This document shows, piece after piece, positions 36,585 to 50,862 of a stretch of DNA of 64,000 nt. The notes under the pieces were generated by a model. The model worked only from the letters and a program-made list of their open reading frames with translations, was not told where the DNA came from and ran no database searches. The position numbers were made by a program, and so were the translations under genes. The stretch comes from Larimichthys crocea (lineage: Eukaryota > Chordata > Actinopteri > Sciaenidae), in the NCBI RefSeq assembly GCF_000972845.2, contig NC_040019.1, forward strand, positions 8,291,774 to 8,355,773, read 5' to 3'. Each line of letters starts with the position of its first letter. Position 1 is the first letter of the stretch.

Positions 36585-39500
36585 GGTTTGTGTAGTTGAT
36601 GCTACAATTTGGACTCTATCTCTTGCGCTCTCCTTTTCCAGCAAATTCATTCAGAAGCCCACGTTTCCATGGTAACTCGCGAGTTCTCAGGAGCATTACT
36701 TCTTTGCTTGCCTCCTTCAGCTTTGTCTGTAATTGCTGTGAACATGCCACCGGTGAGACATAGCCTCCTCGCTGTGTCTCTCGTAGTGTGTGCCTATGCC
36801 TGTGTGTGTGTGTGTTTGTGTCATGGGATGTTATGCCAGAGAAACTCTGGGGTTGTTTAGCAGTAAATGTGTGTTTTCTTTTTAGGCAGACATCATTTCT
36901 ATTCGACATTCCGCAATCTTCCAAATCCCCGTTTTTTTTTTTCTGTATTTTCATTATTTGCAATGGGACGGGTTTTCCTTCAGGGACAGTCTAATAACAC
37001 ACACTGTTTGGTGTCCTCCTTTATCATAACAAAATTGAATTATTTATCATTTGTTCGTTATTCAGATTATTGTTTTCATATAATGCTGATAGCTGACAGT
37101 CAAAGGGAAGGGAGCGAAAGGGAGACGAGAACGACAAATGTCTTGAATTTAAACACAGGACGTCGCAGTAATATGTGATTTGCGTCTTCGACAACTGAGC
37201 CACAAATACAGCCCCTGGTTTGGAGCACTGCTGAGAAGCCACAGCTGCAAATGCAAAAGATCTAAACTGTCAGCTTATACTAAATGCGTAGTATCCCACT
37301 CCCTGTCCCGAGCGCCATTCCAGGTTTCTTCCATCATTTTGTTTGCCAGAGAAAAGTGGAGGGTGGGTAAGATTTCTCTTGCCGTCCCACGCGTGCACAT
37401 GCGCACACGCACACACACCCTTCTTCTTAAACACCTGCCTGCACAGTCTGAGAACGAAAACCAGCCCTTGACAAAATTAACAGCCACGTATTTGCATGAA
37501 GCTGTTCGGGACAGCATTTCTACGCAATGTAATGAGCCACAAAATCAAAGCGATATGTTGGGAGAATCTCCCTGTTGCTGCTCGCAGGAACTGAGGTTGT
37601 GTGTGCGTATGTGTGTGTGTGTGTGTGTGTGCGTGCGCATGTGTGTGTGCTGAGTGAGTGTTGCTCCATAACAAGACTCTCAGATATGTTTCATGGTTAA
37701 ATCTTGGCTTAGCTCGGCATATGTTTAAGATTCTCTGCGGAGAGAGGAACAAATATAGACATAAAATGGGGAAATCTAATTTATGTTTATGCAGCTTTCA
37801 AGTAGACAGTTATATTTGTTAGATGCAAATAGACAATTGGCAATCGTGTGTTTTTAATGTTGCCTTGTATTGTTGTCATTTTCGACACATGAAAGCCATT
37901 TAATTGGTTCAAGCTCATGGAAAAAAAAGAGGCCAAAATGAAATGATTTATTCACTCTAAAGGTTAGACAATAGGCATCACATTGATTTCTGCACTGTTT
38001 AAATCAACAAAACTGTATATGTTTTGTATCTTTGACGTGTCTGTTATCCACTTTATTATATACAGTATCTCCTGGCCAACAGGAACCTTGTATACAACAG
38101 GATTAGTACCAGAATCTTCATGTTGGCAGGGTACTTAGGACCATTGTTGCCCCCCTCCCCTGAGATCTTGACACTGTGGAAGACAATTTTACAAGCACAG
38201 GTGTAAACAATAAAATTGATAATGGCTGAATTAGTTTAGCTGCTTCAGTTTCAGGCTCTCAGTATTGTGCGTTGCTGGCTGACAGTCACGCTGGAATATA
38301 ATAGAGCCATTGTTAAAGTTATTAGTAACACCTGTGCGTTTCTTAAAGTGACAAGTCAGAATGTCTGCGGCGAAAACATCTTCTTTTTTTTTTTTGCAAC
38401 ACACTTGATATGAAGCTGTGTAAATTGGTGTTTTAAGAGGCTTAAGTGCTACTTTAATTTGGCTCTCGGGTCTTCTAATTGGCAAAGATCAGCGTACGCC
38501 ATGGAAGAGATCTTACCGGTAACAAAAGCTGCTGCTGTTGGGCCGCCATTATCTGAGCGTGGCTGCTACCTGAGTGCCGCTCAGAGAGTTTTATTTGCTG
38601 AACTTTCTAATTTAGTAAGTGATAATGAAACAGGGATGAGATGAAGTTTAATTTCACTTTCAGTTGAGCTGAGCCTCGTTCTCACTCGCCCACTCTCTTA
38701 TCTCCTTTTCCTTCACAGAGCAGTCATTGTTTGATTGTTGTGCTCGAATACAAGATGGCTGACATCGACTTTTTACAGTTATACTGGCGTGAGCGTATAC
38801 GTTGGTAAAGTGCAAATAATGTGTGTTGTATTAATGCATACTAAATTTAGGCTCATGTTTGTTGTGACTGAGGACATTTGGACGTGAGCACAGGTGCAAT
38901 TACTCAAATTAATGATTGCTGAATTCATTTAGCGGCTTCATTTGCAGGGCGCTGCTGCTGTGCATGCTGCTGGCTCAGCCATCATTAATGCTGTTAGTAA
39001 CACCTGTGCTTTTCCTACTCAAGTCACCATATCTGCTGTGAAAAAGCCGACTGGTCACCAGTGTAAGACCCTGCCGCAGCACAGACAGATCCCCGTCATC
39101 ACTATGCAACGCCTTTCAGTTATTCTGACGGCGATGAATTCTGAACGTTTTTCTGACCATCCATCATCTGTACCTGCTTTTCCTGTGCAGGATTACAGGC
39201 GAGTGGATTTATTTGAAAATACACCTTTTCCACAGCAGCCATCTTAACGTGAAATATTTGGCGCATCACAGGTGTTTCCAGTGATACTAATTAAGGTTCA
39301 GTTCTATTTGTTTCAGCAGAGACTTTCCAGCGAGCCAACACGGCACCCCAGCCCCACAATGACTCTGTTTGACCAGAATGGAACTCAGCCTTAATTTGTG
39401 TCATTGTTAACACCTGTGTTTTCTTACTATTTTATGTCAAAAATGGCCGCTGTGAAATAGGTTTGTTGTTGTGTCATTGATTCATCCGAATGTCCCTGGA

Positions 39501-42500
39501 GCGCTGTGTGTTTTTGATACTACCACTGGAGGGGGTGCCCAGATGTTGAAAAATTTTAAATTCTAGATAGATAACCAAATCTGAGGAATCATTCTGTCAA
39601 AGATTTTTTGTAGGAAACAAAAAATAAAACAATTGTTGTTAAATACATTCATGAGAAAATGAATATATAACATTATCAGATGTTTTTGCTAGCAAAAACT
39701 CCTATATATTACACTCTATTCAAAATATTAACATTTATCGTCTTAAATTCTTAAACTGACAGTGTTTTAATCAAAAATATGAATTTGAACAGCCGCACTG
39801 TTTGTGTACTTGTCCTGATGTTTTGTAGTGCATAGTGCAGTGGTGGGAGGGATGGTGCACAGGTCTTGGCCTGTGTGGCAGCTGTTGCGGTGCGTTGTGG
39901 GATTTGTAGTATGAGTGGTTGCAGATTTACCAGCAGGCCATTAATAATGGACGTATTAAATGTTCTCGAGGGCTTTGAGTTTGACAGAATGTCAAGTTAT
40001 GCTAGCTCACATGTTTTTTGGAGAGACTGGAGTGAGTTGGTCACATTAGAATAACACGAGTTCAAGTTTAAAAATCATCATATTGGCCCTTAATATCTTC
40101 TAATGTCTGTCACAAGACTGAACATAATTTCTCATTTTCAGTTTCAGTCATGTTTTTAAAAAGTTGCAGCTTCACAATTTGGCCTCAATTACTAACAAAG
40201 CCGCGTTCAAGAGACTGCAGTCACTTTCCCTCACTGTTGTGAAGCTCTTATATGTAGCTTGTTTAGCGTCAGAGTAAGTTCTGACTCGGCTGCTTATCAG
40301 CAAATTGAGGATTTCTCATTTTCTCTGTTGCCTTTCTCCCTCGTTATGGGGACTTCAGCAAAGCACACAAAGCACTAATGATGGTTTCATAACAGAGAAG
40401 ACTGCAAGAGCCTTTTCTGTCGATAAGTCATGCTCTCTCAGTTTCACAACTGATTAAATATGTTTCTACGTTTTGTTCTGGTACGCTATGCATCGATAAA
40501 GGTGTTGGCACAATTTAGTTTTTTGTTTACCTCTATTCCCTCTTTCTACCTCAAGAGAAAGTTTCATTTTACACTTAATCCCAAGCTTTGGGTCTAGCCA
40601 CTGTGACAACGTGGGCGTAGTCGAGTTAACGCTGCGTGGAAATATATAATACTGATGCTGCAAATGTTCAATGCTGCAGATTTCCTACCTTCAGACTTGC
40701 ACCTCATTCTTTTTAGGGTGTGTGATATCTGCAGGTGGAATAACTGGAGCAGTGTTGCAGAGGAAAACAATGTATTGTGTTCCCGAAGAAAGCTATTCAC
40801 GTTTATGTGTAGCAGTAGGCGTGAGGAAGGAGCAGATGAAATGAATTTCACTTGTGTGTATGTGTGCGGTACAAGCTTGAGAACCACTCATTTGTTTATC
40901 GTGAGGTATGTGTGAATAGTTTTTACAAAAACAAAACATTTTTGTATGGATGCCAACAAGTTTTGCTGCAGATAAACATTTCATTGTACAAGTGTGCAGA
41001 GGATTTGCCACAGAAATACCTTCATTAGAGCCAGACTGACAAATCGACCTACTGTATAGTGCCTTATTGGAGATACATCAGTTAATGGTGTATATATCAG
41101 TGATAAGAAATTGCAGAGCAGAAATGCCAAATGAGGTTTTAGGCAATTTAAAAAATGGTCTATATAGTTTGTCCACCAGAGAGTACTTCAAATTATTTAG
41201 AAGTTTATTTTTTAACAGTTAAATGTCCTGTTTTGTATGTATCTTGATTAAATGGAACCAAATCGAGATTGTTTAAATCGATATCGGCTGTAATCTTCAA
41301 ATTTAGCTGGCATACTGGTGGATCCTCTAACACCTTGATTATACCTGGGTGTTAAATCTTAAGCGTGCCTATGTACCTTGTGGTGGCCACTGTCACCACA
41401 ACTGACAGCATGTATCTAATGACAGTATAACAGTATAAAGAATGGACAGCATATCTGTGACGTCACCCGTAGGTTTTGGAAAAGTCAGCTCAAATTCTGT
41501 GGACACTGCCATGTTGGATGTCCTGCTTCTTCCACTTCCCAGCTAATCCAAAAATGGGCAAAGACGTGGATTATCGTTGGACCTGAGGCGGGTCGAATGA
41601 CTCCTGGGTGCTCAAACAAGCCATCTGTAATTGCACCCACCTTTCAATCAACGCGGCCACACTTTTAATTATGCGTAACTTTAAGCTTGAGTATACATTT
41701 TTAAAGCATTTTAATAACATTTCAATATAGAGGCTTATGGAGATTGACTTAGCCAGCCGGCTAAGTGGCCCTTCGAGGAACTGCAGTTTTTGGCACTTAC
41801 CTTGTTGGCTCCATTTCACAGCCGGTGCAGCAGTAATGTAAACAGAAGAGTCAGAGTGATAAACTTCCATTAACCAGCAACATCTGCCAACAGATGGCAG
41901 CTACTGGTCCTATCGGACCACGTAAGGTTGTAGCATCAAATCCTCTGAGTGTTTTTTATTAAGCAAAGAAAGATTTATGGCTTACAAATCCAACAAGAGG
42001 AGTAATGTGGCATTTTTTCATTCAGATGTTACATAATCCCGCTTTAGCATCTTCAAATTATCCAGAAATAGTTGAAGGGACATTGAGGTCAAATGAGATT
42101 AATGGTGTGGCCACCACAAAACACACATTTGGAATGAACTTGAAAGCAACATCCTTAGAGAGAAGCCTCCTCTACCATCAACCATGGGCAGTTGCATGTA
42201 CTGACATTGAATAACTGCCAAAAAATGTTTGGCAGCCGTTATCAGCGCCAGAACGATCCAACACAATACAGACCAGTGTTTTCTGTTCTTTAACGCACTG
42301 TACATATCTCGTCCGAACAGACGCTATTAGAGTTATTATATGTCATTTTATTTACAGGTGCAGTCGGGGCAAAATCTGAATTGTCGTGTCGTGTTTTCTG
42401 AGATGCTGGAAAAACCTAAAAACTTTCTAATGCATGTATCACATTGCAGGACCACTAACCTCTGTTTAAATAGATCGCAGACAGTGGACCTTTCTCCATT

Positions 42501-45500
42501 AAGATGATTGTAGTGCATCCATTATTTGATTCGGTTACCTTTTTAATGTGTATGAAAGGAATGAAATCCTTTTCTACCGTTGTTGTTGGTGTAGGTCAGA
42601 GAGTCTGTCCCTAAAAGTACACATTGACTAAATGAAATGCAGTCATTCGTTTCATAACACATCAGGCTTTGTTAGATACTTCAACTTGTAATATCTTTTT
42701 TTTTATTCTTTATTATTGTTATATATCTGTAGGTGGATGTTGTGTCTGAAGTAGGGCCAGTGTTCAACAGTACATAGACCGTGAGCTTGTGTGGTCTTTA
42801 AACTTGAGTACTTCTGCTCCCCTGGTGTTCTCCTGTGTTCCCCTTCTGTTCATGCTGAGTCCCTTTGTGCTCCAAGGTTGATATTCCTCTCCTGTGTGTG
42901 TACGCATGTGCATGTTGGTGTGTGTGTGTGTCAAGTATGTGTGTTGCTTGTATTCACCCCTCCACCACCATGCTACCATACCCAAAACCTCAGTAATCCC
43001 TTGGGCCTAAAAAAGAAGAAAAAAAAGGAAATCCCTCCACTGTGCTCCGGCCTCCTCTTCCTGTTAGTACGCACATGTTGTGCTAAAACACTTACAGAAG
43101 ACGCTCCTCGGTCAATTTACAATGGCTTAAATAGGCAGCGTAGTCTTTTTAGTAAGAGGCAGGTCAACAGGCCATCGTTGCTTCTGTGTCTCTGAGAAAG
43201 TACCCAGTTTAGGCTAAGCTGAGGCTGCTCGATCATGTGCACATTTTTTTTTTTTTTACTTCCCCGTTCTCGTCCCACTGTGTGAATGGATCTGAATGCA
43301 TACGCTGGTGCGCGGTTAAACTTTGGCGGAAAACATATCTGTGTTCGCCTGTAAGCGTAATTCCAGGTATTGGCAAGCGAGCGAGCTGTCAATTCATATC
43401 TGAGTCTGGCCTGATCCTTACAGTTAATGATGATTGACAGACAGCAAACCCGCACGGTATATACCTCCACTACACGTTTGCGAGACAAGAAGACGTTTCA
43501 ATTCAGACACGTTCAGATCTTCTTTTGGCAACGGAGGTGTTTTGAAAATTGTACAAAATGTGCCACTGGTTTTCTTTCTGGATGTTCAGCGTTTTTTTTA
43601 AAAAAAACAAAGAAAAACCTTAAAGACTTGTGTGTTTGTTGTCTTAGTTCATGTATTAAAGGAACAGCTTTACATATTATCTTAGCTTAGTTTAGGACAA
43701 AGACTGGAAACATGAGGAAAACAGCTAGCTCGGCTCTGTCCAAATGGAACAAAATCTGCCTGCTGACGCCTCTAAAGCTCTCGTTTCTCGTAATCCGTCC
43801 AAAAAAAACGAAGTCTAAAACAACATGTGGTTTTACGGAGAGGGGGGGGGGGGTTATGTGCCACTTTTTCGTGGCCAGGTGCAGTAACAGTCTGGTGTCA
43901 TTGTTGATCGCCTGGCAGCCTCACAGTGACGTCAAGATTACAAGACTGGCATTGTTGTTAGAAGGCACAAAAGAAGGTTGCATTCAATTTGTGCGAGGTA
44001 ACAGGTTCAAATCACTTTTCTTTTCAGCTGTAAGACAAATCAGAGTTTTTACAAAGGAAGCTGAACTGGAACAAAAATAAAACACTGTATTAGGACTGTC
44101 CCCTTTAATCTGCTGATGCCAATTATCTCAAATTTCCCAAACTAATCAGATTCTGAAGTTCATTCTGGGTTACACCCACCCCTGTGTACTGTTCCTCATA
44201 TCAAATAATATGATGCATGTATTTACGGCTTCAAATCTTCAGAAATAGACATTAAATATAGCTATGTGGATCTTTTTTTCAGCCTAATCCTGCCTTTGTT
44301 TATCTTGGCTTTCCTCACTCTGCTGCCTGATCGAACCAGACTGGAGTTTCCTTAAACATTTGACTGTGTTAACTGAGCACAAACAGCATATGGTGAATAC
44401 AGTGACACTGCTGTGGAGACTAATGATCATTTTCTGTTCTGTCTGTTTTTAAACACCGATGGGGATCCTCTGAATTTTGTAGAATATGGAGAACCCTGTG
44501 ATTCCTGTCTGTATGTATGTAATAACTTGGACTAGTCCAGTAGTAATAATAATCTAAATATAAATCCACACATTTATTGATAGTATTTTATTTTATTTTT
44601 TGCTTTGATTCATTTCCTGAAACCTACGAGTGACGTCACACAGGCGCTGTCCATTCTTTACATTGTCAGTTGCTTAAACCTTGCACCAAGTCAATGTGAT
44701 AAACTAAAAAGAAGATTATTTTCTGATGTCCACCATATTTCATTTGCACTGTATTCTGAGTTGGACTGATGAATGAATTGTCTGTAGGTCGTACCGCTGT
44801 GGTTCTGGAGAGAACTGAACTGACTTTGGTGATTCTGCGTCACGTTTCTTCTAAACAACTTTTGGCTTTCTGTGCAAAATCTACTTGTATTACATTTTCT
44901 GCCCCTCTCTGCTTGTATGGGCTGCTGCAGACTTGCTTGGACTTGCATGTTCCTACGGATAGACAGTTATATTGCTTATGGTGCAGTCTGTGACTTAATG
45001 CATTGAGATGTTAAATAGCTTATATCTGTACTTACAGAACACGCTGTTTTGAATAGCTCTACAGTTCATGTCAGCTGCTCAGTGGTAGCTTAACCCTTAT
45101 TTTAGTGTGAAAATTAGGGTGATGACACAACTTAATCTTCTCCCTTCTCTCTCTCCTCTTCTTCCCTCCCCAGTTACCCAGAGAACGGTGTGGTGGAGAT
45201 CCGACCGGTGCATGTGCGGCCACGTGCCAGGACTCTCCTTCGGTTTGATCAGCTCCAGGTGGGCATGCATGTGATGGTCAACTACAACATGGAGACGCCA
45301 GACGAGAGGGGCTTCTGGTTCGACGCCGAGATTCAGGCCGTCAACCAGACCTCTCGCACCAACAAAGAGCTCCGAGTCAAAATCCTCCTGGGGTGAGGAT
45401 CTTCTTTTCTAGGTGTGAGGGTGATGTGTCGGGCTCAGGGGGATAACTCTCTTTTGTTTTCTTATTATCACAATATATGCTTGGCTAGTTCATGTTGCTT

Positions 45501-46571
45501 ACCAACTTACTCTATGTAACCTTCTTCCATTCTCTATTTTTCCTGTGTTGATCCATCATCTCTATTTCTGTGCCTTTCTCTCTGTCTTGTCTCTCTTCCT
45601 CCCTCCAGCGGTCCTGGAGATGTAATCGGGGATTGTAAAGTTCACTTTCTGGATGAAATCTACCAGGTGGAGAAACCAGGAGCTCGTGCGCTCTCAGCCG
45701 CAGATGGACAATTTAAACGTATGCAGAAACTCATACACACACAGTGAAAATAGTGGCAAAAACTTGCCAATATTGCTTTTGAAGGTATATCTTAGCGCAA
45801 CCATATTATAAGATCACCTTCAAGTTTCTGTTCATACGTGTGCACGTGCATGTGAATGTTTCATTCTTCTTCTGGGATCCAGGGAAGAGCGGGCCGGAGT
45901 GTAAGCACTGCAAGGCCGACCCCGACGCCGAGTGTCGCTTCTGCTCCTGCTGTGTGTGCGGCGGGAAGCAGGACGCTCACATGCAGCTGCTGTGCGACGA
46001 GTGTAACATGGCATTCCACATCTACTGCCTCAACCCGCCGCTGGCCACTATCCCAGATGACGAGGACTGGTGAGCAAGAGCGCAGATTAGCAATTAGCCA
46101 AAACATCCTGTGCTTCACAATCAATTTAAGATGGTTGATTAATGGTGTTCGGTATGAGCTGAAGTGCATTTAAGCGGCATTTAAGTGGTGATTATGGTTA
46201 AAATCAATATAAAATAATGACACAATGATGTCACAGGTGTGAGTCTCTCTAATGAAGCAGCTAAAAATGTCTCCGCCAAACAGCAATGATGGTGTGAACA
46301 GTTACTGAGAGGTGTAGCGCTTGATGAAACTAAAACATGAAATTCAACAACATTCCTTAAATAACTTTTATTGCAACTTTATAGTGTGCACTTAATTTAA
46401 ATGTTTAAGTTGGTGCAACATCTGTCTTTAGAGTACTTACTACTAAATTCTAGACTACTTTGCCTTCCGGCTAATTTAGGGTAAGCATTTCCCCAGTGAT
46501 TTGTGTTTGCCAGAACATGGGCAGTACATCTTTTTATGTAGAACTTTTGCTATTAAACTCTCTCTCTCACA

Positions 46572-46620
<49 letters not shown>

Positions 46621-49600
46621 GCTTACATCCAGAAATTATTTCCTCTCTTTCTGCCAGGTACTGTCCCACCTGCAAGAACGACACCAGTGAGGTTGTTAAG
46701 GCAGGAGAGAAACTCAAAGCCAGCAAGAAGAAAGCCAAGATGCCTTCGGCAACAACAGAGAGTCAAAGGGACTGGGGAAAGGTGAGACCCAGGGGCACAC
46801 AAAGGTACACGCACACCAGGTGGACTGACAGATGCTCTGTAAGACTTAAAAATGAATGTTAACAGTAAGCCTGGGGGAAGGCCTGTGGTTTCTAGAAGGA
46901 GCTAAAGGCTACGTGGGTAAGTATGAAAAACAGTTTGTGTCAAAGAGTTACAGTTTATTAAAAAGACTCATATAAAAGTTAACATTTCAGAATTTTTTAT
47001 AAGAATAAGATATTCTACATGCCCCCTTTAAACTGGTTTGTTTTATTTTATGTGTTTAGAGTTGTGTCTGTCCCTTTTTGAAGCTCTGTCAAATATTGCA
47101 TATCGCATTACATCCAGTCAATAACACCTAATATCTACTTAGACAGACTAAGACGTTAGCTCAGGGTCCTAGAGTCGATTCATAATTTTAGTTTGAGTCA
47201 TAGCAAATACATTTGCATACATACATGCAATACATTTGCATAAATATTAATGTGTTTATTATCGAGCTCCTCTCGTACAGTCGCGACACGTCTTTTTTTT
47301 CGAATTACATCGAGACTTTTCACTTGGCAAAAAGTGATCTCACACTAGCTGCTGAGGCAGAAAATGAGACGGAGGAAGACAGCTGACATGTATTTCAAAT
47401 AGTTTTTAAAAGCATCTGTTTTCGGCATACTGTTAAATATTTTTCTTCAAAATCTCCTCCTCATGGCAACACTTTGAGATATTGTGTGGCTCGTTTCCAT
47501 CCTGGCCTGGCTGTCTCCCTGACGCTCTGCTCCATGGTGTAATGTGAACAATGCCATTAAGCATGACTTAGCCACTTTCCTGGAACTGCCAACGGAAAAT
47601 AACTCGTTTCTTTACCAGAATGCTCTCTTTCTCTGAGGACTAATTGAAAACAGCCTGGCTTGTGTGTTTGGGCACATTTAAGCGCTGTGAGTCACACAGC
47701 ATTTATACTTGGATTTCACATAATTGCAATTTTATAAACCTTAAAATAAAATACTTTTCTTTGTCTTCTCACTTTTGAAATCCCGTCTAGCTACTAAATG
47801 GAATTCCGATGGTTTCTGAATCCGTGAACATTCATTACATTCTCGCTCGAGGACATTTAATGGTATTTCTGCGCGTGCAGCTTAGATTCTTTGTTGTTTT
47901 TTCTTGATGTAATTGCAGGGTATGGCCTGTGTGGGGCGTACCAAGGAGTGCACAATTGTTCCTTCAAACCACTATGGACCCATACCTGGTGTTCCTGTTG
48001 GAACCACCTGGAAATTCAGAGTTCAGGTTAGTTGTTTTTACAGTGCATCACAAATGAATTAAATATACCACCTGTATACAACTCAAAAATCTGTAATTTA
48101 CTGTCTATATTATATTCTTCTGGATTATATTGTCATATCTTTTGTAATATATCAATATCACTTCAGGTGAGTGAGGCAGGTGTTCACAGGCCGCATGTTG
48201 GTGGTATCCACGGGCGCAGTAACGATGGCTCCTATTCGCTGGTGTTGGCTGGGGGCTTTGAGGACGAAGTGGTGGGTTATTTTTATTTATAAATTTCTTT
48301 ACTAGATATTTATTAATGTCTGTCAACTGGACAGCATGTTATTTTACTCTGGCTAGATAGTATGAAGTAGTATCCAGAATGCTGATCACTGTGTTATGGT
48401 TACCATGACCCGCTGTAGGATCGGGGAGATGAGTTCACCTACACAGGCAGCGGCGGTCGTGACCTCTCAGGAAACAAACGGATCGGAGAACACTCTTTTG
48501 ACCAGACCCTGACACACATGAACAGGTACGGGTTAAAATGGAAAGCTCACTGATTCTTCTACTATTTAAAAAAATAAATTAATTAACAAGAGTAATTCAG
48601 TTCTTATGAGCAAAAAAAAAAAAGTCCTATGTCAGACTTGATAAACATCCCTCTGTCTTGTCTCTTAAATCCGAACTCCTGCAGGGCGTTGGCCTTAAAC
48701 TGTGATGCACCTCTGAACGACAAGGACGGGGCAGAGTCGAGGAACTGGCGGGCAGGAAAGCCAGTGAGAGTGGTGCGCAGCTCCAAAGGTCGGCGCATCA
48801 GCAAATATGCTCCCGAGGAGGGAAACCGCTACGATGGTATTTACAAGGTACAGATGGATTTAGTTGTAAACCGAGAGAAATGCTAACTTCGAGTGAAGCT
48901 GCTTAAAAATACAAAGACGCTGTTATAAGTGGTTTGAGAGACTCTGGGTTCAAGGCCCTGTGACTACATGAGTGCCTGAGCAAAACATCCAATCTCTGTC
49001 ACCTATGAGGTTGCAGGACCGTAGCTTACACTAGGTTTTCACCTCATTTATTTTAGAAACAACTCTTTGATTCTTCTTTACCTCATAGACCAGGCAGGAT
49101 AGCAGTTTGTTAGTTTGCTTGGGGCTTGACTTTCTCTAAAATACCTTTTGAAATGGCTCTGAATTTCATGCATTTAATGGCATTCTGGCTGCATGTTTAG
49201 GTGGTAAAATACTGGCCTGAGATCGGTAAGTGTGGTTACCTTGTGTGGCGGTACTTGCTGAGACGGGACGATATGGAACCAGCACCGTGGACCCCTGAAG
49301 GACTGGAGAGGATCCAGAAATTGGGCCTTGCTGTTCAGGTGTGTCTGAGTGTGTGTTACACATGTGCATGTCCAGTTTCTAGATGTGAGAATAAGACAAG
49401 GAACACAGATGCAATCTATTTCCCTTTTTTAAATAAAGCAGTCCACTTGGTGCTCATGTCTCTCCCTTGTGTGTCTGCAGTACCCACCAGGCTACTTGGC
49501 AGCCATGGCTAACAAAACAAAAAAAGAGGCCTGCGCCAGACCAGGTCGTGGCGGCAGGAGTAAGCACTATCCCGGGAGGGGGAGGCCACGGAGACAACGC

Positions 49601-50829
49601 AAGATCAAGGAGAAAGAGGAGAACGGCGAGGAAGACGATGAGGAGCAGCCGATGGCCAGCATTGAGGAAGAGGAGCCGCAGAGTAACGGAGAGAAGAAGA
49701 CAACCAGAGATAGTGGTGGGTGCTTTTACAGATGAAGCTCAAAGCAGGTCAGACAAGGTGTTGTGGGAAGAGGACAGGTGAGAACAGCGTGAGCAGTGAA
49801 ACTTCTTCTTAAGATAGCTTGTAAATATTTAATATCCACCAGCGTCTTCCTCAAGTATGCACCACTGTCTTTTATTCTCCAAGTTTGCTTACTCTTCTCT
49901 GTGTGTCTTTAGCAGAGTCGCCACCAGCGGCAGAGCCTCCCTCCAAACGGGTGAAGATAGAGGAGACCTTCCAGCTGTCAGAGCAGCAGCAGCAGCTGAT
50001 CCGGGAGGACACAGCCAACAAGAAACTCTGGGATGAAGCCATGGGAAACCTTAAAGAGGGACCGGTATGAATTCCAGTACACCCTGACACTCATCTCAGG
50101 TTCCTCAGCGCTGTGTTCACAAAGCTTCTCTCACACAGCAGCCTCTTAAAGGAGATCACATCGAATGTCACTGAGGCATGAAAATAAAATTTGTCCACCT
50201 TTTTAAAGTCAAATCACATGTACTTATGTCTAAAATAATGTCAGCAGGGATTTTAAATGTATTGGTAATAGTCTTAACGGTATTAAAAGGAAGAAGGGAG
50301 ATCAGAAATGAACCCTTCTTGCCGGCTGGAGTGTCGGTGTATTTGTTTGATTGACAGCAGCTGGCAGGCTGGTAGGAAACAAGAGACAAAGTAAACAAAC
50401 ATGCGCTGTAGCTACATGTCACTGGCAGCCAGCATGTTGTTAGTGGTGATATTGAAGGACCACACCAGCCTTTAGCTGGACTGAAGTGGCATTTGCAGGT
50501 AAGTTTACATGCTGTTTAATGGGCTTCAGCTGATTAGCTTTAAAACTCCAGTTGGATTTTAACTTCCTGAATCACTTTCTTTAGTATTACCGACATATTA
50601 AAGGAGTTTTTGTTTGTTTGTTTCTGTCTGCGTACATATAAAGAATTTCCTGCGCAAGATGGAGCAGATCTTCATGTGTGTGTGCTGCCAGGAGCTGGCC
50701 TTCCAACCTATCACCACCGTCTGCTCACACAATGTTTGCAAGGTGCGTAGCGGACGGATGAATGTGCAACTACTACCACTGAAAACACCCTGTCCTTGTG
50801 TTTTGTGTGATCCTCTTCCTGCTTGTTCT

Positions 50830-50862
<33 letters not shown>

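Larger units (their letters stand above)
36063..45173 (+). other. uhrf2: uhrf2 intron 3
   Basis: This 9.1-kb intron splits the tandem Tudor region. It contains an AG run (36547-36580), a GT-rich tract (37605-37650) and a cluster of three related inverted-repeat elements (38196-38336, 38889-39008 and 39222-39464). No coding exon was recognised. Some CpG-containing patches occur, but no splice-bounded conserved frame. Confidence 0.75.

Noticed and set aside
37180..37653. 157-codon open frame
   Set aside because: It is in uhrf2 intron 3, ends in a GT repeat, and has no recognisable domain.
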